Below are positions 17,951 to 26,745 of a DNA stretch of 64,000 nucleotides, one piece after another. A model generated the notes under the pieces. The model was not told the DNA's origin. It made no database searches and worked only from the letters and a program-made list of their open reading frames with translations. The stretch covers positions 775,001-839,000 of the forward strand of contig NZ_CP097329.1 of the NCBI RefSeq assembly GCF_030323025.1. The letters are read 5' to 3'. Position 1 is the stretch's first letter. The number at the start of each line of letters is the position of its first letter. The stretch comes from Pseudanabaena mucicola str. Chao 1806 (GTDB taxonomy: Bacteria; Cyanobacteriota; Cyanobacteriia; Pseudanabaenales; Pseudanabaenaceae). A program made the translations under genes and the position numbers.

Positions 17951-18862
17951 ATGGGAAATCTTCAGGGACGCGATCTACTTAGTCTGGCAGACTTACAACC
18001 CAACGAGATTCAAGAATTACTGACCCTTGCTCGAAAGCTCAAGACAGGAGAAGTAAAGTTTGACTTTCAGCGCAAAACCCTTGGTTTGCTGTTCCGCAAA
18101 GCCTCGACCCGAACTCGTGTGAGCTTCACCGTTGCCATGCACCAGTTGGGGGGACATGTGATTGATCTCGATCCAAATGTAACCCAAGTCAGCCGTGGTG
18201 AACCAATCAAAGATACTGCCAGAGTTCTCGATCGCTACTTGGATGTTCTCGCCATTCGCACCTTTGAGCAAGCGGAGTTAGAGACATTTGCCAAATTTTC
18301 CAAGATCCCGATTATTAATGCTTTGAGTGATTTAGAGCATCCTTGCCAAGTATTAGCGGATTTGCTTACTGTATTAGAAAATTTCGGTACGCTCAAGGGG
18401 CTGACTCTGACCTATCTCGGTGATGGTAATAATATGGCGCATTCCCTGATGATTGGTTGTGCCCTCGTTGGTATGAATGTGCGAATTGCCTCTCCGAAAA
18501 ACTTTATGCCAGATCCTACAGTAGTTGCTCAGGCAAAGGCTTTAGCGACTAATTCGGAAGTTATTGTCACCGATGATCCTAAACTAGCTTCCCAAGCGGC
18601 TCATGTGTTGTACACCGATGTTTGGGCAAGCATGGGTCAGGAATCGGAAGCCGAAGATCGCATTCCTATTTTCCAACCCTATCAACTGAATTCTGAACTT
18701 ATGACTTTAGCCGATCGCGAGGCGATTGCTTTGCATTGTTTACCAGCCCATCGAGGTGAAGAGATTACCGATGAAGTGATGGAAGGTGATCAGTCGCGTA
18801 TTTGGGATGAAGCGGAAAATCGTCTCCATGCTCAAAAAGCTTTACTAGCTAGTGTTTTATAG
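17951..18862 (+). CDS. argF: Ornithine carbamoyltransferase
   Basis: Arginine biosynthesis enzyme: ornithine + carbamoyl phosphate gives citrulline. 303 aa. Carbamoyl-phosphate site STRTR at residues 52-56, HPCQ at 130-133, and the ornithine/catalytic motif HCLPAHRGEEI near residue 258 are intact. A canonical biosynthetic trimeric OTC by length. Start ATG at 17951 matches the family. A terminator follows. Identity is firm. Confidence 0.96.
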   Translation: MGNLQGRDLLSLADLQPNEIQELLTLARKLKTGEVKFDFQRKTLGLLFRKASTRTRVSFTVAMHQLGGHVIDLDPNVTQVSRGEPIKDTARVLDRYLDVLAIRTFEQAELETFAKFSKIPIINALSDLEHPCQVLADLLTVLENFGTLKGLTLTYLGDGNNMAHSLMIGCALVGMNVRIASPKNFMPDPTVVAQAKALATNSEVIVTDDPKLASQAAHVLYTDVWASMGQESEAEDRIPIFQPYQLNSELMTLADREAIALHCLPAHRGEEITDEVMEGDQSRIWDEAENRLHAQKALLASVL

Positions 18863-18866
18863 TCAC

Positions 18867-18890
18867 AAGCCTCACATTGCGAGGCTTTTA
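18867..18890 (+). terminator. Intrinsic terminator of argF
   Basis: AAGCCTC-ACATTGC-GAGGCTT followed by TTA; seven-base stem shortly after the stop. Confidence 0.65.
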
Positions 18891-18894
18891 CTTT

Positions 18895-18997
18895 ATACCA
18901 AATAAAGAAATGGCGTAGCTATTTCTTTATTTCAAAATCCATACTGGGTTTGTTTTCCAAATCAAAAAAGTGTAGTTACACTTTTTTGATTTGGTAT
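18895..18997. repeat. Compound palindromic repeat
   Basis: Outer inverted ends ATACCAAAT/ATTTGGTAT enclose two hairpins (AAATAAAGAAAT... and AAATCAAAAAAGTG...). It lies between the convergent argF and coaD and touches the coaD stop codon. Confidence 0.6.
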
Positions 18998-19479
18998 TAG
19001 AGAAATTTTTGTCTGAGGGCGATCGCTACTTCGGGCGTAACTAGATGCTCGATTACGCCGCCAAATCTGGCAATTTCCCGAACCACACTACTGCTTAAGT
19101 AACTATATTCATTAGAAGTAGATAAAAATACAGTTTCAATGTCATTAGCCAAGGTTTTATTGGTGTGCGCCATCTGCAATTCCATTTCAAAATCAGAAAC
19201 TGCGCGTAAACCCCGAATTAAAACTTGTGCTTTCATGAGATGGGCATAGGTGACGGTTAATCCCGTAAACGTATCGACATCAACATTATCTAAATGCCGC
19301 GTTGCCTCTCGAATTTGTGTCATCCGTTCCTCCATCGTAAAGAGAGGCGTTTTATTAGGATTGCGTAATACGGCAACAATCACACGCTCAAAGAGATGAC
19401 TGCCGCGCTTAATAATATCAAGATGACCAAAGGTAATGGGGTCGAAACTACCAGGATAAATGGCAATCAATGCAGTCAC
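18997..19479 (-). CDS. coaD: Phosphopantetheine adenylyltransferase
   Basis: Fourth step of coenzyme A synthesis: 4'-phosphopantetheine + ATP gives dephospho-CoA. 160 aa, normal. N-terminal nucleotidyltransferase motif [16 protein letters not shown] (residues 8-23) with the GH of HxGH type, [19 protein letters not shown] in the middle, and the C-terminal [14 protein letters not shown]. Converges on argF. Start ATG 19479 fits. Identity is firm. Confidence 0.96.
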   Translation of the reverse strand: MTALIAIYPGSFDPITFGHLDIIKRGSHLFERVIVAVLRNPNKTPLFTMEERMTQIREATRHLDNVDVDTFTGLTVTYAHLMKAQVLIRGLRAVSDFEMELQMAHTNKTLANDIETVFLSTSNEYSYLSSSVVREIARFGGVIEHLVTPEVAIALRQKFL

Positions 19480-19566
19480 CGACTCGCTACAACGCGATTA
19501 TATAGCGCTACTGCGCCTAAAAAACGAAGTACATTTTGTGCGCTTCATTTTAAGCTAAAAACGGCG

Positions 19567-19647
19567 GTAGTGCTGCACAGTAATTTTTTGAGTAATTGTG
19601 TTGCGGGCGGCTTCGCGCCCACAACACAATTACATTGCATAACTACC
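19567..19647. repeat. 80-bp palindromic element, family GTAGT...ACTACC, copy 1
   Basis: Imperfect terminal inverted repeats of about 19 bases (GTAGTGCTGCACAGTAAT... and ...ATTACATTGCATAACTACC) with an inner hairpin GTGTTGCGGGCG. Further copies lie at 21440-21519, 36603-36683 and 57919-57998. Non-coding. Confidence 0.75.
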
Positions 19648-19677
19648 AAAATGGCTACGCCATTTTTAGCTTTGGGA

Positions 19678-20298
19678 TTAGAGACTACTTGAACCGAGAT
19701 ATTTACCTATCGCTGGTGAATAAATTTCATAGAGCATGGTGATTGGCTCACCTCCATGCCATAGCAGATAATGTCTTGCCCAGTATTCCTGATTCTCTGG
19801 ATAGCCAAAGGGTTGTGCTAATTGAGGACAAGCGCCCTTGTAAATACCTTTGAGATCGCGATAAAGCTCTGTGTACTTTTGATTGAGGCTGACCCAGATC
19901 GGCAGAGAAGGATCTTTTAAATATTTTTGCATCGCATCTTCTGACCACCATGAAGTTGCATGGGAAAAAATCTCTCCTGTTTTTTGCGATCGCAAAAAGA
20001 TTTGGCGACGAATTCGTGGTGCAGCAATTAAGGAAATATCTGATGGGGCATTATCGTCATCATCACCAATATTAGTCATGGCAAGCACATCGACCGAAAT
20101 GTCAGATTGGGTTAATAGCTGCAGATGTCGCGTAGGTGCTCCATCGCCCATTAAAAACATCTGCCAAGTCGGAGATAGCAGATTAAAGGGCAAGCCTTTA
20201 CGAATATCATCTTCGCTACCCTGCCACATGGGTTCTTCGATCCGATTCCAAGTTTGAGCAGTAGTACTTTGGATACTTTGAACTGAGGTGAGGGTCAT
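19678..20298 (-). CDS. Chorismate lyase, cyanobacterial (DUF98) type
   Basis: 206-aa cytoplasmic protein of the DUF98/UbiC-like family that converts chorismate to 4-hydroxybenzoate plus pyruvate, the head-group precursor of plastoquinone in cyanobacteria. Family features: LSPTWQMFLMGDGAPTRHLQ (about residues 41-60), VDVLAM, and APRIRRQIFLRS followed by ATSWW (about residues 105-135). Monocistronic, with the YaaW-like gene upstream separated by a hairpin. Assignment is by motif similarity to the Synechocystis enzyme family; substrate is inferred from that. Confidence 0.85.
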   Translation of the reverse strand: MTLTSVQSIQSTTAQTWNRIEEPMWQGSEDDIRKGLPFNLLSPTWQMFLMGDGAPTRHLQLLTQSDISVDVLAMTNIGDDDDNAPSDISLIAAPRIRRQIFLRSQKTGEIFSHATSWWSEDAMQKYLKDPSLPIWVSLNQKYTELYRDLKGIYKGACPQLAQPFGYPENQEYWARHYLLWHGGEPITMLYEIYSPAIGKYLGSSSL

Positions 20299-20342
20299 AC
20301 AGGATTTCTCTTAACAATCCGTAACATATTCTCTATTGTAGT

Positions 20343-20387
20343 GCAAATAAAAAAGGAAATTGCTACGCAATTTCCTTTTTTATTTGC
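20343..20387. terminator. Terminator-like hairpin between the YaaW-like and chorismate lyase genes
   Basis: Perfect 21-bp stem (GCAAATAAAAAAGGAAATTGC and complement, loop TAC) 16 bases after the YaaW-like stop on the minus strand. Confidence 0.65.
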
Positions 20388-20402
20388 ATCTAACCCCAAG
20401 AA

Positions 20403-21242
20403 TTAAGACATTCTCAGTAATCTGATTTGGGCAATAATAAAAATTGCAGGAATGATACGTCCGTAATTTGTAGCGATCGCCCGCCAACCCAAATCCGCAA
20501 AAAACAAACCCCATAGCGCAGGGGTAATTACTGAAAAAACGGTTCTCGCCGCAGTATATTGAGTTGCTGCAACTGCCATCCCGCGTTTTGCTAAATAGGT
20601 GGAGACATAGGCATTTAACCTCGTAGCGAGTGCCGTGCCACCTGCCTTCAAAACTTCATAGCCAACTTGGTAAGATGCAAAGTGCCATGCCATTTGGCGG
20701 GCGATCGCATTTAATACTGCTGAACGAATAACGGTACTCACGGCGATCGCGCTACCACCTTTGAGCAACAAACTCATGGGGTTACGCTGAGCATCAAGTG
20801 GCAAGGATTTTTTTAAGTCCGACTCTGTAAGGGCAGCTTGCAGAGAATCATCAAGGTCAGAGCGTTCTTGTGGGGAGAGCTTTTTCCAAGAATTGCTAAT
20901 TAAATTTAGAAATAACTCGGATTCGATTTCCTCAACACTTTGGTTTTTAGAATATTTAATATTGAGGTGCTGACAGACACGCTCTAGGACTTCACGGTAG
21001 CTGACATTACTAGTTTTGCGGCGGAGCACCGTCAAACCATCGGCAGCCAAAAATCGAAAACGCTTAGCGATCGCCTCAATGAGTTCATCGCGATCCCAGC
21101 TTTGCAATTCTTTGACAGGAGGGGTAGCTACATAATCAATGGGGTTGAACTTGCGCCGAAACAGTATATCCGCAATTTGATATAGCTCCTCATCAGTTGC
21201 CAATGCTAGAACATTGCTTAACTCGTCCATTGTCCCATCCAT
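20403..21242 (-). CDS. YaaW-family (DUF3944-type) protein
   Basis: 279 aa. The N-terminal region starts ELSNVLALATDEELYQIADI (residues 6-25), with WDRDELIEAIAKRFRF further on. A later basic helix leads to a hydrophobic C-terminal half (about residues 165-275) with GGSAIAVSTVIRSAVL and TPALWGLFFADLGWRAIA, matching YaaW/UPF0174-like proteins. The C-terminus probably sits in or on the membrane. Function is not established. An ATG four codons in is an equally possible start. Confidence 0.65.
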   Translation of the reverse strand: MDGTMDELSNVLALATDEELYQIADILFRRKFNPIDYVATPPVKELQSWDRDELIEAIAKRFRFLAADGLTVLRRKTSNVSYREVLERVCQHLNIKYSKNQSVEEIESELFLNLISNSWKKLSPQERSDLDDSLQAALTESDLKKSLPLDAQRNPMSLLLKGGSAIAVSTVIRSAVLNAIARQMAWHFASYQVGYEVLKAGGTALATRLNAYVSTYLAKRGMAVAATQYTAARTVFSVITPALWGLFFADLGWRAIATNYGRIIPAIFIIAQIRLLRMS

Positions 21243-21439
21243 TGCCCTATCTATTGATTTGTTAACGAATAGTATCTCAAGCTTTCTTTAGCTTAAAAGA
21301 TTCTAGTACTAATTACTCAAATGACAAAGCTATTAAAGTTGCTTATCCTTAGATTACATTCTCAGCCTGAAAAATCTGATTTACTGTCAGGCTCAATTCA
21401 GGAAAAATCAGAAAATAATTTGTTGATCATCACAAAACG

Positions 21440-21519
21440 GTAGTCATGCAATGTAACTGTGTTGCGGGCGCTTCGCGCCCGCAACACAGTTACTAAAAAA
21501 ATTACTTTGCAGCACTACC
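21440..21519. repeat. 80-bp palindromic element, family GTAGT...ACTACC, copy 2
   Basis: Same ends and inner hairpin as copy 1 (GTGTTGCGGGCG-CTTCG-CGCCCGCAACAC), ending ATTACTTTGCAGCACTACC. Confidence 0.75.
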
Positions 21520-21521
21520 TA

Positions 21522-21575
21522 TTTTTGAAAGTGGCGATTCGCACCACTTTCAAAAATATTTCTGGGGTTTCAGTA
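21522..21575. repeat. Palindromic repeat, GAAAGTG family
   Basis: TTTTTGAAAGTGG-CGATTCG-CCACTTTCAAAAA-type hairpin followed by TTTCTGGGGTTTCAGTA, directly adjoining copy 2 of the 80-bp element. Confidence 0.65.
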
Positions 21576-21756
21576 AGCCCAATGCGCTGTACTTTTGGTA
21601 AATAGCCAGAATTCCTACCATCTGGTCTCACGAGTGTTTGATTGGGAATGCTATAAGGCAATCTAAGTCGTTTAATTTCAAAGGAAATTTCTACGTACCT
21701 AACTTGCTTGAAAAACGCTATAAGAAGCGATCGCGAAATTTGACTATGAAGTTTGA

Positions 21757-23031
21757 CTACTTAGAGGTTTTGGGAGATTTAGGTTTATTGAAACCATGCC
21801 CCGACTTACTATCGGTTTTCGATTTTTTCAGTTTCGCTAATGGTGTTGCTGCTTCAACTGGAGGCATAGATGCAAAGATAGTTTCTGTAGCGATCGCATG
21901 TATATCTTCGACTATCGGCTCTAATGTGTCGTGAATATCCGTCTGGATTAGTTCAAGAAGAGATTCTGGGATAGGTTCTTTATGGTGAAATTGCTCGTTA
22001 ACGACAGCATTAACATTAATTTCTAAAGCTTCTTCTGTAACTGCAATAACTGTTTCATCAATTTCTAGATTATTCTCTAAAGCCGCAGGAATAATTGTTT
22101 CCGCAGCAACCGTATTAGAAATTACGGATTCTGAAAATACAGGAGCAGTTTCTATTGCCAATTCGAGGATTATATCCTGCTCAGAAACCTTTTGATCAGC
22201 GATAGAGACACTAGCTTGCTCTACAGATTCCACAGATACATCAGGATTAATTTCAACAACCTGTTGTATTAAATGCTCAGATTCTTTCCCTAGAGATAGA
22301 GCAACATTGTGATGAGAAGAATCAATTGCATCTACAAAGATCGGTTTATGAGTTGTAGGTTTAGACTCACGTTTATTAAATCCATGACTTTTTGCTGAAG
22401 CTCTAGATTTTTTAAGTTTTTCTGTTAATGCGATCGGCTTAGATTTTTGTGAATTAATTAGTTTATTGTCTGTAACTACTTGTGTAACTACAGAATTGAT
22501 TTCAATATGTTCGGATTTAGACTCATTAGTCTCAATCTTTGTAGAAACAGTTTTAGGTGTTTCAGGTATATTTACAGTTTCAACTGTGGTTTCTACAATT
22601 TTTTCAGGTGTAAGTTCGGTCTCGGCAAGATTATTTGAAATTTCTTCAGGAGTGGTCGCAGAGACTACCTCAGAAATAGGTTCAAGTTTAATATTAACCT
22701 CAACTGGATGTTCAAGACTTTGGGCGATCGCAGTAATGTTTTCAGACGTGTCAGAGGCAGTATGCTTTGTATCAATATGTTCGGCATGAAATCGAGAAAT
22801 AGATACATTGACAATTTTGCCACCTAGTCGATGAATTGATTGCAATTTACTTGAAAGAGAACTATAGGCAACGGTAACTGACTGAATCGGTCTCTGCGTT
22901 CTACCTTTCTTAAGACCACCCGTAAACTCAATTTTGAATGGCTGATTTCTGTAATCATCTGAGCCAGCATTTACAGAATCAATATCTACACTTTTCATTA
23001 AACCCATCCTAGCGATCACATTTTCTAGCAA
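21757..23031 (-). CDS. CpcD-like linker domain fused to a long low-complexity region
   Basis: 424 aa. Residues 30-80 match the CpcD-like fold of phycobilisome rod-capping linkers and of cyanobacterial FNR: FKIEFTGGL, then a basic turn, SVTVAYSSLSSKLQSIHRLGGKIVNVSI, with the signature RLGGKIVNV at 68-76. The remaining 340 residues are low-complexity (Glu, Val, Ile, Ser, Thr, Ala) with many ETxxxxE spacings. Two short basic blocks share a SHGFNK/GHGFNK core (about residue 215 and at the C-terminus). No signal peptide or membrane helix. It may attach to phycobilisomes through the CpcD domain; the tail's job is unknown. Monocistronic, AT-richer and faster evolving in look than its neighbours. Confidence 0.7.
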   Translation of the reverse strand: MLENVIARMGLMKSVDIDSVNAGSDDYRNQPFKIEFTGGLKKGRTQRPIQSVTVAYSSLSSKLQSIHRLGGKIVNVSISRFHAEHIDTKHTASDTSENITAIAQSLEHPVEVNIKLEPISEVVSATTPEEISNNLAETELTPEKIVETTVETVNIPETPKTVSTKIETNESKSEHIEINSVVTQVVTDNKLINSQKSKPIALTEKLKKSRASAKSHGFNKRESKPTTHKPIFVDAIDSSHHNVALSLGKESEHLIQQVVEINPDVSVESVEQASVSIADQKVSEQDIILELAIETAPVFSESVISNTVAAETIIPAALENNLEIDETVIAVTEEALEINVNAVVNEQFHHKEPIPESLLELIQTDIHDTLEPIVEDIHAIATETIFASMPPVEAATPLAKLKKSKTDSKSGHGFNKPKSPKTSK

Positions 23032-23086
23032 TGTTTAGTTAACAAACTCATATATAGCAATCTTAAATCAGTTTTAGAAATCATTA

Positions 23087-23139
23087 GCTTCGACTTCGCT
23101 CAGCCATCTAATAAACGATAGCTGAGCGAAGTCGAGGCT
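23087..23139. repeat. Inverted repeat with CGACTTCGCTCAGC arms
   Basis: Arms AGCTTCGACTTCGCTCAGC and complement. The same arm sequence forms a perfect palindrome at 35722-35763 and appears as a single arm near 10230-10250. Confidence 0.65.
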
Positions 23140-23182
23140 ACTTACATCTCATTTAGGTCTGCTATAGAACTCATTTGGTATC

Positions 23183-23339
23183 TTAGGAAGCTTTAGCAAT
23201 GCGCTTAAGCATAAGCCTGATAAAGCAAAGAAGAATTCTAGCATTAGCATTATCTAAAGTTCTGTCTAAGTTTTTGATGAGACTTTTACAATGCTCCATC
23301 CATGCATTGGAACGTTCTACAATCCAACGCATCGGAATG
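23183..23339 (-). pseudogene. IS5-family transposase, C-terminal fragment
   Basis: Minus-strand translation gives MRWIVERSNAWMEHCKSL (the conserved RWIVER motif with the catalytic Glu) and NARILLCFIRLMLKRIAKAS before a stop. This is the C-terminal end of an IS5-type DDE transposase. The rest of the gene is missing and a degenerate repeat follows at 23360. Confidence 0.75.
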
Positions 23340-23458
23340 ACCCCAAAATTCAGATATCCCCAAAACCTGGCATAACAAGGATTTTACTTTTAGACTTTGA
23401 GATAGGGGGTCACGCCCCCCTCTCAAATCCCGTGTAAATGATCCCGAACTCGCATTAA

Positions 23459-24337
23459 TTAGCGGAAACGCGATCGCCAAATTCTTTGATATTCAGTATC
23501 GTTCAAGCCGCCTGAAGTATTAAAGTTATTGGCTTGAATTGCTTTATTAAGAGCATTAATACGATCATTTGTTGCAGGGTGAGTACTCAAAAATGCAGGA
23601 GCATTACCACCATTGCTAGCACTAGCGAGTTTTTGCATGAAAGCAGGCATCGCTCTTGCTGCAAATCCTGCTCTGGTAATATTCATCAAACCTCGACGGT
23701 CAGCATCAAATTCGGCTTCACGGCTATTGGGTAAGCGTAGTGCTAAATCTACACCAATACCAACTAAACGATCATCAGCCACCCCAGCAATTGTGGCAAT
23801 ACCTTGAGCGATCGCCATTTGTTTCATTTGCTCTAGGGCGTGACGACCCGCAATATGTCCCATTTCATGACCGATGACACTGGCTAGTTGCGCTACGTTG
23901 TCGGAAGCAGCGATCGTCCCTGTATTAATATAAACAAAGCCCCCCATAGTCGCGAATGCATTAAGATTTTTATCATCTACTACACGAAATGTATAAGGAA
24001 TATTTGGGCGATCGCTCCTTGGTGCGAGGATCTTTCCTAAACGATTAACTAGAGCATTTGCTGCGGGATCTCGACTGATTCTTACCTCTTGTTGAATTTG
24101 AGCATCAATTTGTCTCCCAAGAGCAATTTCATCATTATCACCAATACTAGAAAGCCGAATAATTTGAATGGCTGATGGCAAAATACGAAATAGATCAGAG
24201 AGATCAAAGGCACTAACTACAAAGGGATTGAGAGTAACTGCCAAAATTAGAGACATCAAGGAAGGGATGACAAATTTCCAGTAGCGCTGAAATTTTTGGC
24301 TAATTAATTTTGACAATTGGGAAATTGATATTTTCAT
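23459..24337 (-). CDS. M48-family zinc metalloprotease
   Basis: 292 aa, secreted or membrane-attached: an N-terminal hydrophobic segment (about residues 22-44, FVIPSLMSLILAVTLNPFVV) suggests a signal anchor. Zinc motif HEMGH is at 157-161 and the third ligand Glu is in NSREAEFDADRRG. FATMGGFVYINTG precedes it, as in BepA/LoiP-type M48C peptidases that act in periplasmic protein quality control. There are no C-terminal TPRs, so it is closer to LoiP than BepA. Monocistronic. Confidence 0.9.
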   Translation of the reverse strand: MKISISQLSKLISQKFQRYWKFVIPSLMSLILAVTLNPFVVSAFDLSDLFRILPSAIQIIRLSSIGDNDEIALGRQIDAQIQQEVRISRDPAANALVNRLGKILAPRSDRPNIPYTFRVVDDKNLNAFATMGGFVYINTGTIAASDNVAQLASVIGHEMGHIAGRHALEQMKQMAIAQGIATIAGVADDRLVGIGVDLALRLPNSREAEFDADRRGLMNITRAGFAARAMPAFMQKLASASNGGNAPAFLSTHPATNDRINALNKAIQANNFNTSGGLNDTEYQRIWRSRFR

Positions 24338-24827
24338 ATTTACAATTACTTCATCTATTTATTGGCTAGTAATCGTCAAATGCAAATATAATATTCAGGA
24401 TATATTCCAATCGCCTGATTACCAATCACCAAGCATTTAGAGTTACTAGGTTGAGAGTTATCAAAAAAATACAGCTTAAGTTTAAATTTACAGTCTATTG
24501 AGGCTTTGAGTAGTACTGAAATATTTTGAAAGTGTTGCTTTGCGACACTTTCAAAAATATTTTCTGGGTTTTAGTACAAAGCACTGTAACTAAATGATGT
24601 AATACTGAGCAATGACGGGAAAGTGAGAGAAAAAGTTGCAAGAAATTGCAGGATGTTGGTGTTTATAGCTTGGCAAGCAAACTAAACTATATCTAGTTTT
24701 TTTACTGCCGAAGATAAGGAAACAACTCTATCTATAAAAAAATACTTTAAATATGAATAAATATTTTGGTAGGTTCTACTATAATTGTGTGTATTGAATA
24801 AACAGTTTTACGATAAAACTGCAAACT
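24338..24827. other. Gap upstream of nadA with a GAAAGTG-family hairpin
   Basis: The hairpin repeat and its flanks (GTAGTACTGAAATATTTTGA... to ...GTTTTAGTACAAAGCACTGTAAC) occupy about 24510-24590. The rest is AT-rich and shows no gene. The last 100 bases are presumably the nadA promoter. Confidence 0.5.
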
Positions 24828-25805
24828 ATGTTTCTCACTGCTCCACAAATCAAATACCAACAAAATTCTCCTGATGCAATTTCTCAGGACATATTTGCAG
24901 CGATCGCTGATCTCAAAAAGGAACTAAACGCAGTTATTTTGGCACACTATTACCAAGATCCTGATCTTCAAGATATTGCAGACTACATCGGTGATTCCCT
25001 TGGACTATCTCAAGCAGCAGTCAATTGCCAAGCTGATGTGATTGTATTTTTGGGTGTACATTTCATGGCAGAAACTGCCAAAATTTTGAACCCTAACAAA
25101 TTAGTTTTGCTACCTGATCTTGATGCAGGTTGCTCCCTTGCTGATAGTTGTCCCCCTGTTCGCTTTGCAGCCTTTAAAGCTGAGTATCCCGATCATTTGG
25201 TGATTTCCTATATAAATTGCTCCGCAGAAATCAAAGCCTTGAGCGATATCATCTGCACTAGCTCCAATGCTGTGGCGATCATTAATCAAATTCCTAAAGA
25301 TCAGCCAATTATTTTTGCGCCTGATCGCAATCTAGGACGTTATGTCAGCGAACAAACTGGGCGAGACCTCGTGCTATGGGACGGAGCTTGCATAGTGCAT
25401 GAAATCTTCTCTGAGCGTAAGTTAGTTGAACTAAAGCTAAGTTATCCCCAAGCGGATATCATTGCCCATCCTGAATGCGAAGCGAATGTATTACGACATG
25501 CGGATTTTATTGGTTCTACTACGGGATTATTGAAATATGTTCAGAAAAGTGATCGCCAAGAATTCATCGTAGTTACCGAATCTGGTGTAATTCACCAAAT
25601 GCAAAAGGCAACTCCGTTGAAAAAATTTATTCCTGCACCTCCAACTAGTAATTGTGCCTGTAATGAGTGTCCTTACATGCGCCTTAATACACTAGAGAAG
25701 GTATATCTCACGATGAAAAACCGTTCTCCCGAAATCATTCTTGATGAAAATATTCGTCAAGCAGCATTAAAACCCATGCAACGAATGTTAGAAATGTCAA
25801 TTTAA
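24828..25805 (+). CDS. nadA: Quinolinate synthase
   Basis: 4Fe-4S enzyme condensing iminoaspartate with dihydroxyacetone phosphate to quinolinate in NAD synthesis. 325 aa. Motifs: [22 protein letters not shown] near residue 37, [39 protein letters not shown] and the C-terminal CACNECPYM, supplying the cluster cysteines. Start ATG 24828. Stands alone. Identity is firm. Confidence 0.96.
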   Translation: MFLTAPQIKYQQNSPDAISQDIFAAIADLKKELNAVILAHYYQDPDLQDIADYIGDSLGLSQAAVNCQADVIVFLGVHFMAETAKILNPNKLVLLPDLDAGCSLADSCPPVRFAAFKAEYPDHLVISYINCSAEIKALSDIICTSSNAVAIINQIPKDQPIIFAPDRNLGRYVSEQTGRDLVLWDGACIVHEIFSERKLVELKLSYPQADIIAHPECEANVLRHADFIGSTTGLLKYVQKSDRQEFIVVTESGVIHQMQKATPLKKFIPAPPTSNCACNECPYMRLNTLEKVYLTMKNRSPEIILDENIRQAALKPMQRMLEMSI

Positions 25806-25851
25806 ACAGGTAATCCTTGAGATGTGAGGATTTTTCTGTCTAGAAAGGCTT

Positions 25852-26025
25852 TCAATTATAGAGACTAAGATTTTCTTTGAGGGCAAACTGCTTATATTGA
25901 TTATGGTTTTCCATTAACTCATCCAATAACTTTTGCACCAAGTTCCAATCTGCAAAGCCATGGCTAGTTTCAGCAATAATTTGTTGACGGAGGATTCTAA
26001 CTCTTTGAAGGTTATCTTGCGTCAT
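25852..26025 (-). CDS. Small conserved-looking protein of 57 aa
   Basis: A short minus-strand ORF with ATG at 26023-26025: it starts MTQDNLQRVRILRQQIIAE, continues SHGFADWNLVQKLLDELME and ends KENLSLYN. The sequence is helical, charged and free of rare-codon oddities, and it fills most of the gap after nadA, with which it converges. I do not recognise a family. It resembles the small helical hypothetical proteins common in cyanobacteria. Moderate confidence that it is a real gene. Confidence 0.45.
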   Translation of the reverse strand: MTQDNLQRVRILRQQIIAETSHGFADWNLVQKLLDELMENHNQYKQFALKENLSLYN

Positions 26026-26401
26026 ATTTTTGTCTCAAACTATCAATCTTTAATTTATCCCTCTTGCAAGATAATGCTTAGTATCGTAGAACTCAAAAAC
26101 TAAAATACATATACAAATTATGATATAAAAATTTTTCTATCGCATACATTAAATTTATAAGTTGCAGCAAATGATTCACATAGCAGTCCTAAATCATTTA
26201 TAGATTTATGGGTTTGTGGAAGCGCACTCCGAAGGTATACGCTTCCACAAACCAATGATTGCTACATACAAGTTGTGGGGGCTATACGGGATGCCCTACT
26301 ACAAACATCACCCTGCTTGCCGATGCAATGGCATACTGAGAAAAGACAAGCATTTATTTTGATCTCATTTTATTTCTAGGCAGGAAACCTTATTAATGCT
26401 G
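26026..26401. other. Gap with one hairpin repeat
   Basis: Holds an inverted repeat at 26211-26253 (GGTTTGTGGAAGCG and complement). No further gene seen. The segment just before 26396 carries AGGAAACC, a usable ribosome site. Confidence 0.5.
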
Positions 26402-26659
26402 ATGTACACAGTCGAAATCACTCTCAAAAATAATCCAATCGCTTTGTCCGTACAGCGTAAGGAGCAAGAAACAGCCGATTCACTTTATCGTGATATTGTC
26501 AATGCGATCGCCAATGATCATCCCAAGGTTTTGGAATTAACCTGTGAAAAACAAGAAGGCAAAAAGGTCTCGGTACTTGTGAGCGAGATCTCAGCCGTAC
26601 AGGTTTCCGAAAAATCAGGATCCTCGGCAAATCTCGGTGCAGGTTTTGTACGCGGCTAA
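26402..26659 (+). CDS. UPF0367 family protein
   Basis: Small cytoplasmic protein of about 85 aa in the cyanobacterial UPF0367 family: MYTVEITLKNNPIALSVQRK at the N-terminus, VLELTCEKQEGKKVSVLVSEISAVQV in the middle, and a Gly-rich end GAGFVRG. The family normally starts at MY, so ATG 26402 is preferred over ATG 26396. Function is not known. It precedes the ABC ATPase gene by about 90 bases with a hairpin between. Confidence 0.88.
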   Translation: MYTVEITLKNNPIALSVQRKEQETADSLYRDIVNAIANDHPKVLELTCEKQEGKKVSVLVSEISAVQVSEKSGSSANLGAGFVRG

Positions 26660-26745
26660 CCTTTAAACTAGAGGGGGGTGCTTTGCGCTCCCCCATCAAC
26701 ATTTTCTTAATTTGCATATTTGTTGCACTATCAGCAATTTAACCA

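Larger units (their letters stand above)
21243..21756. other. Gap with two families of hairpin repeats
   Basis: No gene is supported. It holds copy 2 of the GTAGT...ACTACC element and a copy of the GAAAGTG palindrome, listed separately. Confidence 0.5.
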
